NCBI GenBank assembly: GCA_947624425.1 | Contig: CANQKG010000026.1 | Coordinates: 1-12,004, forward strand | Direction: 5' to 3' | Length of the DNA: 12,004 nt | Source of the DNA: an uncultured Clostridia bacterium | GTDB taxonomy: Bacteria > Bacillota > Clostridia > Oscillospirales > Ruminococcaceae | Notes under the pieces: model-generated | What the model was told of the DNA's origin: nothing | Database searches by the model: none | The model's input: the letters and a program-made list of their open reading frames with translations, nothing else | Position numbers and translations under genes: made by a program | Shown: positions 1 through 6,920 of the stretch, piece by piece | Numbering within the stretch: the stretch's first letter is position 1 | Layout: every line of letters starts with the position of its first letter

Positions 1-765
1 TGGCGGCGGGTGTTTGGCGATGAGGAGGATGCGATCGCCGGTTTCCTTGCCGATTCGGGCGCGCATACCCTCTGCGGCTATGAGGGGGAGACCCTTGCGG
101 CAATGCTTTACCTGCTGCCGGTCACGGTGACGGGAAGCCCAAAACGACGCGGCTATTATCTTTACGCCGCGGCGACCGAGCCTGCTTTCCGAAACGGAGG
201 CAGAATGACAAGTCTTCTTTCTTTTGCGGCGGAATATACCCGCAAAACGGGACGGGACAGCATCTTTTTGCTCCCTGCCGATGAAGGGCTGCGGGACTAT
301 TATGCGGCGCGCGGCTATCGGACGGTATCGGGCGTGGAGGAATGTTTCTTTCCTGCCGCTCCTAAAACTTCTCCTTTGCCGCGGTGTGAGGAAGCGGACT
401 TTCTGCGTTTGCGCCGGCACTACCTTGCCGGTTTTCCGGCGGCGTTTTGTCCCGAACAGCCGTTTGATGCGTTTTTCTGCCGCCATATCCGCCATGAGGG
501 CGGGGAGATTTTCCTGCTGCCCCAAAAATCGGCGGACGGCGCTTTACAAAGCTATGCGATTTGTTATACAATGGACAAAGAGGTTTTCGTGGAGGAAACC
601 AGCCTGCCGCCTGCGGCTTATGCCGCCGGCGCCGCGCTGATTTCGGGCAGCCTTGGCGGACTGCCGGTGCGGATCCGCAAAGCGGGAACGCACCCGTTCG
701 GTATGGCGCTTTCCTGTGACGGACGGCAGCTTCCGCCTGTCTATATGAACGGATTGATGGAGTGA
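1..765 (+). CDS. GNAT family N-acetyltransferase (5' end missing)
   Basis: Probable acyl-CoA-dependent N-acetyltransferase with unknown substrate. The frame is open from base 1 and reads WRRVFGDEEDAI before any good start. The GTG at 10 has no ribosome binding site and would cut off the usual N-terminal strand, so the true start is probably upstream of the window. About 255 residues are visible. The acetyl-CoA loop is seen in AATEPAFRNGGRMTSLLSFA (R-x-x-G-x-x type), followed by the classic C-terminal GNAT element LRDYYAARGYR. The last 120 or so residues form a second, less conserved region ending in YMNGLME, as in the larger two-part GNAT/Eis-like proteins of Clostridia. The TGA stop lies at the start of the Shine-Dalgarno sequence of the DJ-1-like gene, so the two are probably cotranscribed. 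The family call is secure; substrate and role cannot be read from the sequence. Confidence 0.85.
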   Translation, partial: WRRVFGDEEDAIAGFLADSGAHTLCGYEGETLAAMLYLLPVTVTGSPKRRGYYLYAAATEPAFRNGGRMTSLLSFAAEYTRKTGRDSIFLLPADEGLRDYYAARGYRTVSGVEECFFPAAPKTSPLPRCEEADFLRLRRHYLAGFPAAFCPEQPFDAFFCRHIRHEGGEIFLLPQKSADGALQSYAICYTMDKEVFVEETSLPPAAYAAGAALISGSLGGLPVRIRKAGTHPFGMALSCDGRQLPPVYMNGLME

Positions 766-779
766 AAGGAGCGCTTTTT

Positions 780-1319
780 ATGATCGCAATGTTTTTAGTC
801 GAGGGCTTTGAGGAGGTCGAAGCGCTCACGCCGCTCGACTACCTTCGCCGCGCGGGGGAGGAGGTTTTGACCTTCGGGATCGGCGGAAAGCGGATCACCG
901 GCTCCCACGGTATCACGGTGGAAGCGGACCGCACCGAGGATCAGCTCGATCTCTCCGAGCTTTCGATGGTAATTCTGCCGGGCGGTCCGGGTACACACCG
1001 GCTGGCGGAATCGGAAACCGTTTCGGCGGCGCTTTCCTATCTGGCGGAGCATGATCTGCCCCTTGCCGCGATTTGCGCCGCACCGTCGGTGCCGGGGGAG
1101 CGGGGTATGCTGCGCGGACGCCGCGCCACCTGCTTTCCGGGCTATGAAAAGACCCTCATCGGCGCCGAGGTGGTGGATGAGCCTGCGGTGCGGGACGGCA
1201 ATATCGTCACGGCACGCGGCGCGGGCGCGGCACAGCAGTTTGCCCTTGCGATCGTTGCACTGCTTCAGGGACAGGAGGCCGCCGATAAGCTGGCTGTACA
1301 GGTAAGATGGCGGACTTAA
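780..1319 (+). CDS. DJ-1/PfpI (ThiJ/YajL-like) family protein
   Basis: A 179-residue single-domain protein of the DJ-1 superfamily. Bacterial members include glyoxalase III/deglycase-like enzymes and oxidative-stress proteins; which activity this one has cannot be told. Start ATG 780 is chosen because AAAGGAG (765-771) stands 8 nt upstream; an in-frame GTG at 762 would add six residues but has no such signal. Visible landmarks are FEEVEALTPLDYLRRAG near the N terminus with the conserved acidic residue (Glu14, equivalent to DJ-1 Glu18), ILPGGPG at 65-71, the nucleophile-elbow cysteine Cys99 in AAICAAPS, the TCFPGYE segment at 117-123, and the C-terminal NIVTARGAGAAQQFALAIV. Length and order match YajL-type proteins. 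The 3' end overlaps the cyclo-ligase gene by 13 nt, indicating translational coupling. Confidence 0.9.
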   Translation: MIAMFLVEGFEEVEALTPLDYLRRAGEEVLTFGIGGKRITGSHGITVEADRTEDQLDLSELSMVILPGGPGTHRLAESETVSAALSYLAEHDLPLAAICAAPSVPGERGMLRGRRATCFPGYEKTLIGAEVVDEPAVRDGNIVTARGAGAAQQFALAIVALLQGQEAADKLAVQVRWRT

Positions 1320-1891
1320 CAAAGGACGCGGTCAGGTGGTGGCTGCGCCGTATACTGGGCGCGCTTCCCGAAGCGGAGAAAAAAGAGATGGACGATGCGC
1401 TGTTCGGCCTGGTGATCGCCCAGCCGGAATACCGGCAGGCGGATACTCTGCTGTGCTACTGTTCCACGCCGACCGAGCCGGATACCCGCCGTTTAATCCG
1501 CCACGCGATAAACGGCGGCAAGCAGGTGGCGCTGCCCCGCTGTACCGAGCAAAAGGGAGAGATGGTGTTTTACCGTATCACCTCCCTTGACGACCTGCAA
1601 ACGGGGCGGTATTCCCTCTTAGAGCCGGATCCCGCTCGCTGTGAACTTCTTTCGGAGATACCGGAAGACGCCCTTTGCATCGTACCGGGATTGGGCTTTG
1701 ACCCTGCCGGGTACCGGATCGGGCAGGGCGGCGGATATTATGACCGGTTCCTTTCGGGATATACCGGCGTATCGGCGGGGCTTTGCTATGAGGCCTGTTT
1801 GCTGCCGCGGCTGCCGCATGAGCCGCATGACCGTCGGGTAGACGTTCTGCTGACAGAAAAGCGGCGCTTTTCAGCACCGCTTTCCATCTGA
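1307..1891 (+). CDS. 5-formyltetrahydrofolate cyclo-ligase
   Basis: ATP-dependent cytosolic enzyme (EC 6.3.3.2) that converts 5-formyl-THF to 5,10-methenyl-THF and so recovers the inhibitory folate formed as a side product by serine hydroxymethyltransferase. The protein has 194 residues, normal for the family. The diagnostic motif lies at 127-149 and includes GYRIGQGGGYYDRFL, the glycine-rich phosphate/folate site, followed by LPHEPHDRRVDVLLTE at 169-184, also conserved. Start ATG 1307 gives a standard N-terminal helix; the only SD-like bases are AGG at 1300-1302, so translation is probably coupled to the overlapping DJ-1-like gene. It is the last plus-strand gene before the opposing microprotein gene, whose stop is only 19 nt away. 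A hairpin at 1856-1872 lies inside the reading frame and has no T-run. glyA lies about 7.7 kb downstream in a separate unit. Confidence 0.93.
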   Translation: MADLTKDAVRWWLRRILGALPEAEKKEMDDALFGLVIAQPEYRQADTLLCYCSTPTEPDTRRLIRHAINGGKQVALPRCTEQKGEMVFYRITSLDDLQTGRYSLLEPDPARCELLSEIPEDALCIVPGLGFDPAGYRIGQGGGYYDRFLSGYTGVSAGLCYEACLLPRLPHEPHDRRVDVLLTEKRRFSAPLSI

Positions 1892-1910
1892 TCGGCTAAG
1901 CTATGTTGGT

Positions 1911-2012
1911 TCAGCAGCCGCAGCCGTTATTGTTGCAGGAGTTGCCGCAGCCGCAGCATACGACCAATAAAAGGATCAGAATGATGATCCAAGAGCAACC
2001 GTTGTTGCACAT
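1911..2012 (-). CDS. Cys/Asn/Gly-rich single-TM microprotein (33 aa)
   Basis: A short minus-strand gene. Start ATG at 2012-2010 is preceded by GTGAGGTG, with AGGTG about 7 nt upstream; stop TGA is at 1913-1911. The product begins MCNNGCSW, continues with a hydrophobic stretch IIILILLLVV (residues 9-18), and ends CCGCGNSCNNNGCGC. It holds 8 cysteines in 33 residues, split between a short N-terminal cap and the tail. This layout (Cys/Asn cap, one short membrane span, Cys/Gly/Asn tail) resembles tiny proteins I recall from Oscillospiraceae genomes, annotated as hypothetical, 'high-cysteine' or YjcZ-like sporulation proteins. It sits between convergent cyclo-ligase and divergent mltG. The coding pattern is unlikely by chance because SD, membrane span and cysteine periodicity all agree. 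Function is unknown; metal binding, disulfide cross-linking in a spore layer, or a membrane anchor are guesses. Confidence 0.75.
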   Translation of the reverse strand: MCNNGCSWIIILILLLVVCCGCGNSCNNNGCGC

Positions 2013-2104
2013 ACAGTTTCACCTCACTTCACCGTTTGTTTATTTTATGCAGAGCAGATTTTATTTGCTACCGGATCAATACCGCTCTTTAAGGAGGATG
2101 ACCC

Positions 2105-3340
2105 ATGCAGGAAGAAAAGAAGAATCAGGATCAGAATACCCCGATCGAGCCCGGCATGACCTTCCGGTTCACTTCGCCCGATCAGGAGCCCGGCGAAACA
2201 CCGCCGGAGCCGTTTCTGCCCGATCTGTCCGGATTGGATGAGGATCCGCTTGCCGGTTTGGAGGAAGAGGAGGAAAGACTCCCCAAGCGGAAGAAAAAGC
2301 GCCGGATCGGCGGGATCATCTATGTGGTGTGTATTGTGCTGATCTCGGTTTTGCTGGGCGTGGGGATCATCATGGTGGGGAATGATGTGTTCGGCATGTT
2401 CAAAGAGGACAAGGTCGTTCAGGTGAATATTCCGGAGGGTGCTTCCACCGCCGACGTTGCCAATATTCTGAAGGGCGGCGGCGTGATCGAGCATCCGTGG
2501 CTGTTTCGGCTCACCTCCCGCATCGGCCATCATGACGGCACCTATCAGTGGGGGCTGTTTGAATTGAGTCCCAGAATGCCTTACAGTGAGATTATCTATG
2601 CGCTGCAGCAGATCGCACCCGATATCGAAACGGTCACGCTGAATATCAGCGGTTCGATGTCGGTGGTAGAGATCGCCAATATGCTCGAAAGCAATAAGAT
2701 CTGCTCGGCCGAGGACTTTCTCGGCGCGCTGCAAAGCGAAAGCCACGGCTTCGACTTTGAAGAGGAAATGCTGGTCGACCGGATGAAATTCCAGAAGACC
2801 GAGGGGTATATGTATCCGGGGAACTACACCTTTTTTGTCGGTGAAAACGCGGATACCGTGATCGAAAAAATCTATGAGAATTTCGACCAGAATATCTGCA
2901 AGGGACTGAAACGGGAACTGGCGGGCAGCAATATGTCGCTGGAGCGAGTGCTGACCATCGCGTCGCTGATCGAGGCGGAAAATGCGGATCCTGCCGAGAT
3001 GCCCGCCATGGCGTCGGTACTGCTCAACCGGCTCAACAATTCGATGAAATATCCGCGGTTCGAACTGCCCTCCACCCGGAATTATGTGGAGCAGATCATC
3101 AAAAGGTATTCGCCGATCGCAAGCGCCGAAATGTGCGACGCCTATAACACCTTTGTCTGCGACGGGCTGCCGATCGGGCCGATCTGCAATCCCGGGCTGG
3201 ACGCCGTGCGCGCCGTCCTGAACCCGGCCGAAAGCAGCTATTATTTCTACTATGTGGATCCCGCCACCAAGGCAGTACAGTATATGGAAACGCAGGATGA
3301 ATACGACCGCGCCGCCGCGGCGTCCGATGTTGTATCATAA
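2105..3340 (+). CDS. mltG: Endolytic transglycosylase MltG (YceG-like)
   Basis: Membrane-anchored murein lytic transglycosylase that cuts nascent glycan strands and sets their length during peptidoglycan synthesis. The start ATG is preceded by a perfect AAGGAGG (2091-2097). The 411-residue protein has a charged, Pro/Glu-rich cytoplasmic tail (1-68) ending in KRKKKRR, one membrane helix (about 69-91), a LysM-like subdomain (about 104-170: VVQVNIPEGASTADVANIL), and the YceG catalytic domain (about 175-390). The catalytic glutamate is Glu290 in IASLIEAEN, equivalent to E. coli Glu218, followed by SVLLNRLNN. YMYPGNYTFF (235-244) and YNTFVCDGLPIGPICNPG are further family blocks. The usual LQSDPT stretch is altered to ELPSTRNY (320-327). 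The U32 gene overlaps the end by about 14 nt. Confidence 0.93.
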   Translation: MQEEKKNQDQNTPIEPGMTFRFTSPDQEPGETPPEPFLPDLSGLDEDPLAGLEEEEERLPKRKKKRRIGGIIYVVCIVLISVLLGVGIIMVGNDVFGMFKEDKVVQVNIPEGASTADVANILKGGGVIEHPWLFRLTSRIGHHDGTYQWGLFELSPRMPYSEIIYALQQIAPDIETVTLNISGSMSVVEIANMLESNKICSAEDFLGALQSESHGFDFEEEMLVDRMKFQKTEGYMYPGNYTFFVGENADTVIEKIYENFDQNICKGLKRELAGSNMSLERVLTIASLIEAENADPAEMPAMASVLLNRLNNSMKYPRFELPSTRNYVEQIIKRYSPIASAEMCDAYNTFVCDGLPIGPICNPGLDAVRAVLNPAESSYYFYYVDPATKAVQYMETQDEYDRAAAASDVVS

Positions 3341-4556
3341 CCTGCCGGAGGTTCTTGCGCCTGCCGGCGACCGGGAGCGGCTGATCGCCGCCGTCACCTT
3401 CGGCGCGGACGCGGTTTATCTGGCGGGCAAGCGGTTCGGTATGCGCGCCGCGCCCGCCAATTTCGATGAAAAGGAGCTTGCCTGGGCGGTGTCCTACGCT
3501 CACGCACATGGGGTGCGGGTCTACCTCGCCTGCAATACATTGCCCGGACAGAGCGAGATCAAGGAGCTGCCCGCCTTTCTCCAAACGGCGGCAGACTGTA
3601 AAGTGGACGCGCTGATTATCAGCGATATCGGCGTATTCTCGCTGGCACGCCGCCTGCTGCCCGATATGGAGCTTCATGTTTCCACACAGGCAGGGGTGGT
3701 AAACGCATTGACGGCGCAGACCTTTTTTGAAATGGGTGGTCGTCGGGTCGTGCTGGCGCGGGAACTGTCGCTGGAGGATATTCGGGCGATCCGTCTGGAG
3801 ACCGATCCGGCATTGGAGCTGGAGGTGTTCGTCCACGGCGCGATGTGTATGTCGGTGTCCGGGCGGTGTTTGATCTCCAACTATCTCACCGGTCGGGACG
3901 CCAATCGCGGAAACTGCGCGCAGCCCTGCCGGTGGCGGTACCGTCTGGTGGAGGAAAAGCGCCCGGGCGAGTATTTCCCCATCGTGGAGGACGACGAGGG
4001 AAGCTATCTTCTCAACGCCAAAGACCTGTCGCTGCTGCCCTATCTGGATCAGCTTCAGGAGGCCGGCGTGTCCTCCTTCAAAATCGAGGGACGGGCAAAG
4101 TCCGCCTATTATGTGTCGGTGATTACAAACGCCTATCGCATGGGGGTCGATCTGCTGCGGGAGCGGCCTTATGCGCCGCCCGAATGGCTGCTGAATGAAG
4201 TCAACAAGGTCAGCCACCGCAGATATTCCACCGGCTTTTTGTTCGGAAAGCCGGATCAGTATGATCGGGACGGCGGCTATCTGCGCGGCTATGAGGTGGT
4301 CGCGGTGGTGGAGGACTGGGAAAACGGCACGCTTCATTGCACCATGCGAAACCGGTTTGGCCGCGGCGACAGGATAGAGATCGTATCGCCCGGACAGGTG
4401 CCGGTGATCCGCCGTGTGGAAGCGCTGTTTGACGAAGCGGGCGAGCCGCTTTCTGAGGTGATCCACCCGATGATGCGGTTTCGGCTGCCCTGCCCGGAGA
4501 GATTCCCTGCGGGAACGATTCTGCGGAAAGAAACGGAGTGTGACGGTAATGAGTGA
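3327..4556 (+). CDS. U32 family peptidase-like protein (TrhP/YegQ-type tRNA hydroxylation)
   Basis: Member of the U32 family. Despite the name, characterised relatives (E. coli TrhP/YegQ, B. subtilis YrrN/YrrO) act in prephenate-dependent 5-hydroxylation of uridine 34 in tRNAs; I infer the same here. The protein is 409 residues from ATG 3327; an earlier in-frame ATG at 3297 is possible, and neither has a clear SD, consistent with coupling to mltG, whose stop it overlaps. The N terminus PEVLAPAGDRERLIAAVTFG is typical. The U32 signature is complete at 166-184 (EVFVHGAMCMSVSGRCLIS). Cys174, Cys181, Cys197 and Cys201 form a C-x6-C-x15-C-x3-C set that could hold an Fe-S cluster, as shown for related UbiU/UbiV; that part is inference. 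FKIEGRAKSAYYV (251-263) is the next conserved block. Length fits the long (YegQ/YrrO) type. Confidence 0.9.
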   Translation: MLYHNLPEVLAPAGDRERLIAAVTFGADAVYLAGKRFGMRAAPANFDEKELAWAVSYAHAHGVRVYLACNTLPGQSEIKELPAFLQTAADCKVDALIISDIGVFSLARRLLPDMELHVSTQAGVVNALTAQTFFEMGGRRVVLARELSLEDIRAIRLETDPALELEVFVHGAMCMSVSGRCLISNYLTGRDANRGNCAQPCRWRYRLVEEKRPGEYFPIVEDDEGSYLLNAKDLSLLPYLDQLQEAGVSSFKIEGRAKSAYYVSVITNAYRMGVDLLRERPYAPPEWLLNEVNKVSHRRYSTGFLFGKPDQYDRDGGYLRGYEVVAVVEDWENGTLHCTMRNRFGRGDRIEIVSPGQVPVIRRVEALFDEAGEPLSEVIHPMMRFRLPCPERFPAGTILRKETECDGNE

Positions 4557-5196
4557 AACCGGTTCTAAATTAAAACGCTATACATTGGGGGAGGAGATCG
4601 GCAACTCGGTCACTCACGGGGTCGGTACGCTGCTGGCGATCGCCGGCTGTGTGATCGTTGTGGTCATGGCAGCTATTCACGGCGACCCGTGGGCGGTGGT
4701 CAGCGCCGCGATCTATGGCGCTTCTTTGATTATTCTCTACTGTATGTCCACCCTCTACCATGCCTTTACCGGACCCCGCGTCAAGGGCGTGTTCCGGGTA
4801 CTGGATCACAGCACCATCTTTCTGCTGATTGCCGGCACCTACACGCCGATCACGCTTGTCACCCTGCGCGGACCGCTCGGCTTTACCCTGTTCGGCATTA
4901 TTTGGGGGATGTGCATCCTCGGCATTGTCCTCAACGCCGTCAGCATCGAGCGGTTCAAAAAATTCTCGATGATCTGCTATCTCGTGACCGGCTGGGCGGT
5001 GATCGTGGCGATCCGCCCGATGATCGCACATATGAAACCGGGCGGACTGTGGCTGCTGGTGGCGGGCGGTGTCTGCTATACGGCGGGGATCGTTTTTTAT
5101 AAGCTGAAGCATAAATTCATGCACGCCGTCTGGCACCTGTTCGTACTGGCGGGGAGTATACTTCATTATTTTTCGATTTTGTTTTATGTGGTGTGA
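4549..5196 (+). CDS. Hemolysin III family / PAQR-like membrane protein
   Basis: Seven-span membrane protein of the YqfA/hemolysin III family, the bacterial branch of the PAQR superfamily. Its biochemical role is unsettled; the haemolysin name is historical. The product has 215 residues from ATG 4549, 11 nt after GGAG (4534-4537); an in-frame GTG at 4540 is too close to that SD. The hallmark metal-site residues are present: STLYH with His71 in the second span, LDHSTIF with Asp86, and HAVWH (His192, His196) before the last span. TYTPIT at 98-102 is also typical. Hydrophobic segments lie near 23-41, 46-66, 84-104, 109-130, 142-160, 166-184 and 196-213. The start overlaps the U32 stop by 8 nt, and the end touches the CBS gene, so the block from mltG to the CBS gene is probably one transcript. 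Confidence 0.92.
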   Translation: MSETGSKLKRYTLGEEIGNSVTHGVGTLLAIAGCVIVVVMAAIHGDPWAVVSAAIYGASLIILYCMSTLYHAFTGPRVKGVFRVLDHSTIFLLIAGTYTPITLVTLRGPLGFTLFGIIWGMCILGIVLNAVSIERFKKFSMICYLVTGWAVIVAIRPMIAHMKPGGLWLLVAGGVCYTAGIVFYKLKHKFMHAVWHLFVLAGSILHYFSILFYVV

Positions 5197-5198
5197 CC

Positions 5199-5891
5199 AT
5201 GGAAAGTGAAGCATTTTTGAATCTCTACCGCACTTTGGAGGAGCTGCTTGCCGAGAAGTACCGGAACGCCGGCAAGCAGACCGGCAATCCCGTGATGCGG
5301 TTCATCGGCGCACCGGAAAGCGCGCCCTTTCGGGACGGGCTCAATGCCTGCCGCGAGGTGCGGAACCTGCTTTCCCATCATCCCGAATGGAACGGGGAGC
5401 CGCTGGTCATGCCGAGCGATGCGCTCGGCGCCGAGCTTTCCCGCGTGATCGCCTATCTGCAAAAGCCGCCTTTGGCGCGGGAGTACGCCACCTTGACGCG
5501 GGATATCTTGATCGCACATCAGGAGGATCTTGTCCTGCCGCTGATGCGGCGGATGGAGCAGCGGGGCTATTCCCATGTGCCGGTGGCGGAAAACGGGAGA
5601 ATGATCGGGGTGTTCTCGGTCGGTACGGCGTTTCGGTATCTTCTCCACGGCGGACAGGTGAACGAAAAAACGCCCGTTTCCGCCTTTCGGGAGCTTCTGC
5701 CGGTGGAACGGCATACGGGGGAGGGCTATCTCTTTCTGCCGTTTGACGCGACCTGCTGGGAGGTGCGGGAATGCTTTGAAAGGCGCGGCAAGCGGAATCA
5801 GCGGCTGGCGGCGGTGTTTTTGACCGAGCATGGCGATCCGCATGAACGGCTGCTCGGTATGCTCACCCCATGGGATGTGCTGGGAGAATAA
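5199..5891 (+). CDS. CBS-domain protein with HEPN-like N-terminal region
   Basis: Cytosolic 230-residue protein of unknown function. Residues about 96-230 look like a CBS pair: RDILIAHQEDLVLPLMRRMEQRGYSHVPVAENGRMIGVFS is a clear first CBS repeat and LAAVFLTE...LLGMLTPWDVL the end of the second. CBS pairs usually bind adenine nucleotides. The N-terminal 90 residues are helical by composition and contain NACREVRNLLSHHPEW, where Arg55-x4-His60 matches the R-x4-6-H motif of HEPN-type domains; I recall related clostridial CBS proteins with LRNAIVH at this place. ATG 5199 is used; a GTG at 5193 overlapping the upstream TGA (GTGA) is an equally plausible, coupled start adding two residues. No good SD is seen for either. 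A hairpin terminator follows 9 nt after the stop. The CBS call is firm; HEPN kinship is tentative. Confidence 0.8.
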   Translation: MESEAFLNLYRTLEELLAEKYRNAGKQTGNPVMRFIGAPESAPFRDGLNACREVRNLLSHHPEWNGEPLVMPSDALGAELSRVIAYLQKPPLAREYATLTRDILIAHQEDLVLPLMRRMEQRGYSHVPVAENGRMIGVFSVGTAFRYLLHGGQVNEKTPVSAFRELLPVERHTGEGYLFLPFDATCWEVRECFERRGKRNQRLAAVFLTEHGDPHERLLGMLTPWDVLGE

Positions 5892-5899
5892 CAAATCCC

Positions 5900-5923
5900 G
5901 CGTGGCGAAAACCGCCACGCTTT
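5900..5923 (+). terminator. Hairpin terminator of the mltG-to-CBS unit
   Basis: Perfect 8-bp GC-rich stem GCGTGGCG (5900-5907) and CGCCACGC (5913-5920) with loop AAAAC, followed by TTT. It begins 9 nt after the CBS-gene stop. The T-run is short, so termination may be partial, with the stronger hairpin at 6049-6090 as back-up. Confidence 0.65.
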
Positions 5924-5966
5924 CGAGGGACAAACCGGTTTACGTTGAAGCTATTGTCTTTGTCAA

Positions 5967-6017
5967 AACCTCCCTTGTCAAAGGGAGGGGGACCGCGCAA
6001 AGCGCGGTGGTGGGATT
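5967..6017. repeat. Double-hairpin, dispersed-repeat-like element
   Basis: Two adjacent hairpins: CCTCCCTT (5969-5976) with AAGGGAGG (5981-5988), loop GTCA; then CCGCGC (5993-5998) with GCGCGG (6002-6007), loop AAA, followed by TGGTGGGATT. The pattern of a CCTCCCTT/AAGGGAGG hairpin, a second variable GC hairpin and a final GGGATT resembles short intergenic repeats I remember from Oscillospirales genomes. Only one copy lies in this window, so repetition itself is not shown here. Confidence 0.45.
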
Positions 6018-6048
6018 CAAAACCGCAGATTGCTTTTTCGACAGACTG

Positions 6049-6090
6049 AAATCAAAACGGGTGCTTTGAAGAAAGCACCCGTTTTGATTT
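6049..6090. terminator. Strong bidirectional terminator between convergent genes
   Basis: A 19-bp perfect stem: AAATCAAAACGGGTGCTTT (6049-6067), loop GAAG, and its exact complement at 6072-6090. The GC-rich core is flanked by A-rich and T-rich arms, so it can act on both strands. It lies 9 nt past the stop of the minus-strand XRE gene and about 160 nt past the CBS gene, serving both converging units. Confidence 0.9.
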
Positions 6091-6099
6091 TATCATCAT

Positions 6100-6876
6100 T
6101 CAGTTGCGGAAGCCGCACCAATTTTCCTGAAAATCGGATAACTGCATGGCAAGGGATAAAAGCGGATAAATCAGCAATGTAAATTTGTGACCGCCGCAAT
6201 GACTGTAGATATCAACCTTTTCCTCCGGTCCCATGTCCACCGTCTGTTTTGCCATCAGCGCGTATTTCACCAGCGCTTCAAAGGCGGCTTTCACATCTTC
6301 CTCCTTCATGCCGCATTTCACACTTGCGGAAGCAACGGTATAAGAAATATCTTTGTTTTCAAGCTGATATTTCAATAGACGGCGCACATGCGGATCGGCA
6401 AGCGTCTGCAAAAATGCCGCCGCTTCTTCGTTTGTCAGCATCTCGGCAGACTCCGCCGGATCGGCGATATAAGTCAACGCCAGATTACGGTCGGCATACA
6501 CGCCGCCGCGTGTCATGGAAATAAAGCCGGTATGACTTTTCGGGTTTTCCAAAAGCCGGCGTTTTGTGTGCGCCGTATCGGCGCCGTCATCTTCCCAAGC
6601 CCACATGGTTTCCAGTATAGCGTCATATACCGCAAGCGGCGTTTCCTCCATGGATACGGCGGCGCTTTTCTGCCTGCCTTCCAAGGAGAACAATGCGTCG
6701 ATCGTGACCTCAAAAATGCCTGCCAAAATCGGCAGAAGCATAATATCCGGCGCCGTGACATTGTTCTCCCATTTTGACACCGATTGAGAGGATACGCCGA
6801 TCAAATTTGCAAGCTCCTCCTGGGTCATTTTTCGCTCTTTCCGCAGCTGTGCGATTTTTTCTCCTACACTTTGCAT
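6100..6876 (-). CDS. XRE family transcriptional regulator with C-terminal winged-helix-like region
   Basis: Probable DNA-binding regulator of 258 residues. The N terminus is a Cro/CI-type helix-turn-helix (about 5-62): IAQLRKERKMTQEELANLIGVSSQSVSKWENN, then PDIMLLPILAGIFEVTIDALF, the usual end of this domain in Firmicutes. The C-terminal two thirds are not a standard sensor domain that I can name. Residues about 158-210 (LADPHVRRLLKYQLENKDISYTVASASVKCGMKEEDVKAAFEALVKYALM) read like a second, winged-helix-type fold, and HCGGHKF lies at 226-232. Start ATG (6876-6874) follows AAAGGGG on the minus strand with about 9 nt spacing. The gene has its own sigma-A-type promoter and a strong terminator, so it is monocistronic. 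It is divergent from the SdpR/SdpI-like unit with about 227 nt between start codons. Targets and signal are unknown. Confidence 0.85.
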   Translation of the reverse strand: MQSVGEKIAQLRKERKMTQEELANLIGVSSQSVSKWENNVTAPDIMLLPILAGIFEVTIDALFSLEGRQKSAAVSMEETPLAVYDAILETMWAWEDDGADTAHTKRRLLENPKSHTGFISMTRGGVYADRNLALTYIADPAESAEMLTNEEAAAFLQTLADPHVRRLLKYQLENKDISYTVASASVKCGMKEEDVKAAFEALVKYALMAKQTVDMGPEEKVDIYSHCGGHKFTLLIYPLLSLAMQLSDFQENWCGFRN

Positions 6877-6920
6877 GGTGCTTTACCCCTTTTCTGATTT
6901 GTCCGACCGATCGTACTTTC

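Noticed and set aside
1856..1872. GAAAAGC/GCTTTTC hairpin as terminator of the cyclo-ligase gene
   Set aside because: It lies inside the conserved reading frame, has a three-base loop and no T-run after it.
2010..2017. CATACAGT on the plus strand as a sigma-E -10 for mltG
   Set aside because: One mismatch at a conserved position, no -35 partner at 14-15 nt, and it lies within the microprotein start region.
1903..2241. 112-aa Gln/Pro/Leu-rich plus-strand frame
   Set aside because: It is the complement of the Cys-rich microprotein and then overlaps the start of mltG in another frame; no SD.
3099..4466. 455-aa open frame on the minus strand opposite the U32 gene
   Set aside because: It is a shadow frame caused by GC-rich codons of a clearly conserved plus-strand gene; its His/Arg/Gln-rich product has no recognisable domain.
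5830..6069. 79-aa frame running from the CBS gene through the double-hairpin element
   Set aside because: It starts inside the CBS gene and passes through a terminator and repeat-like hairpins; no ribosome binding site or known motif.
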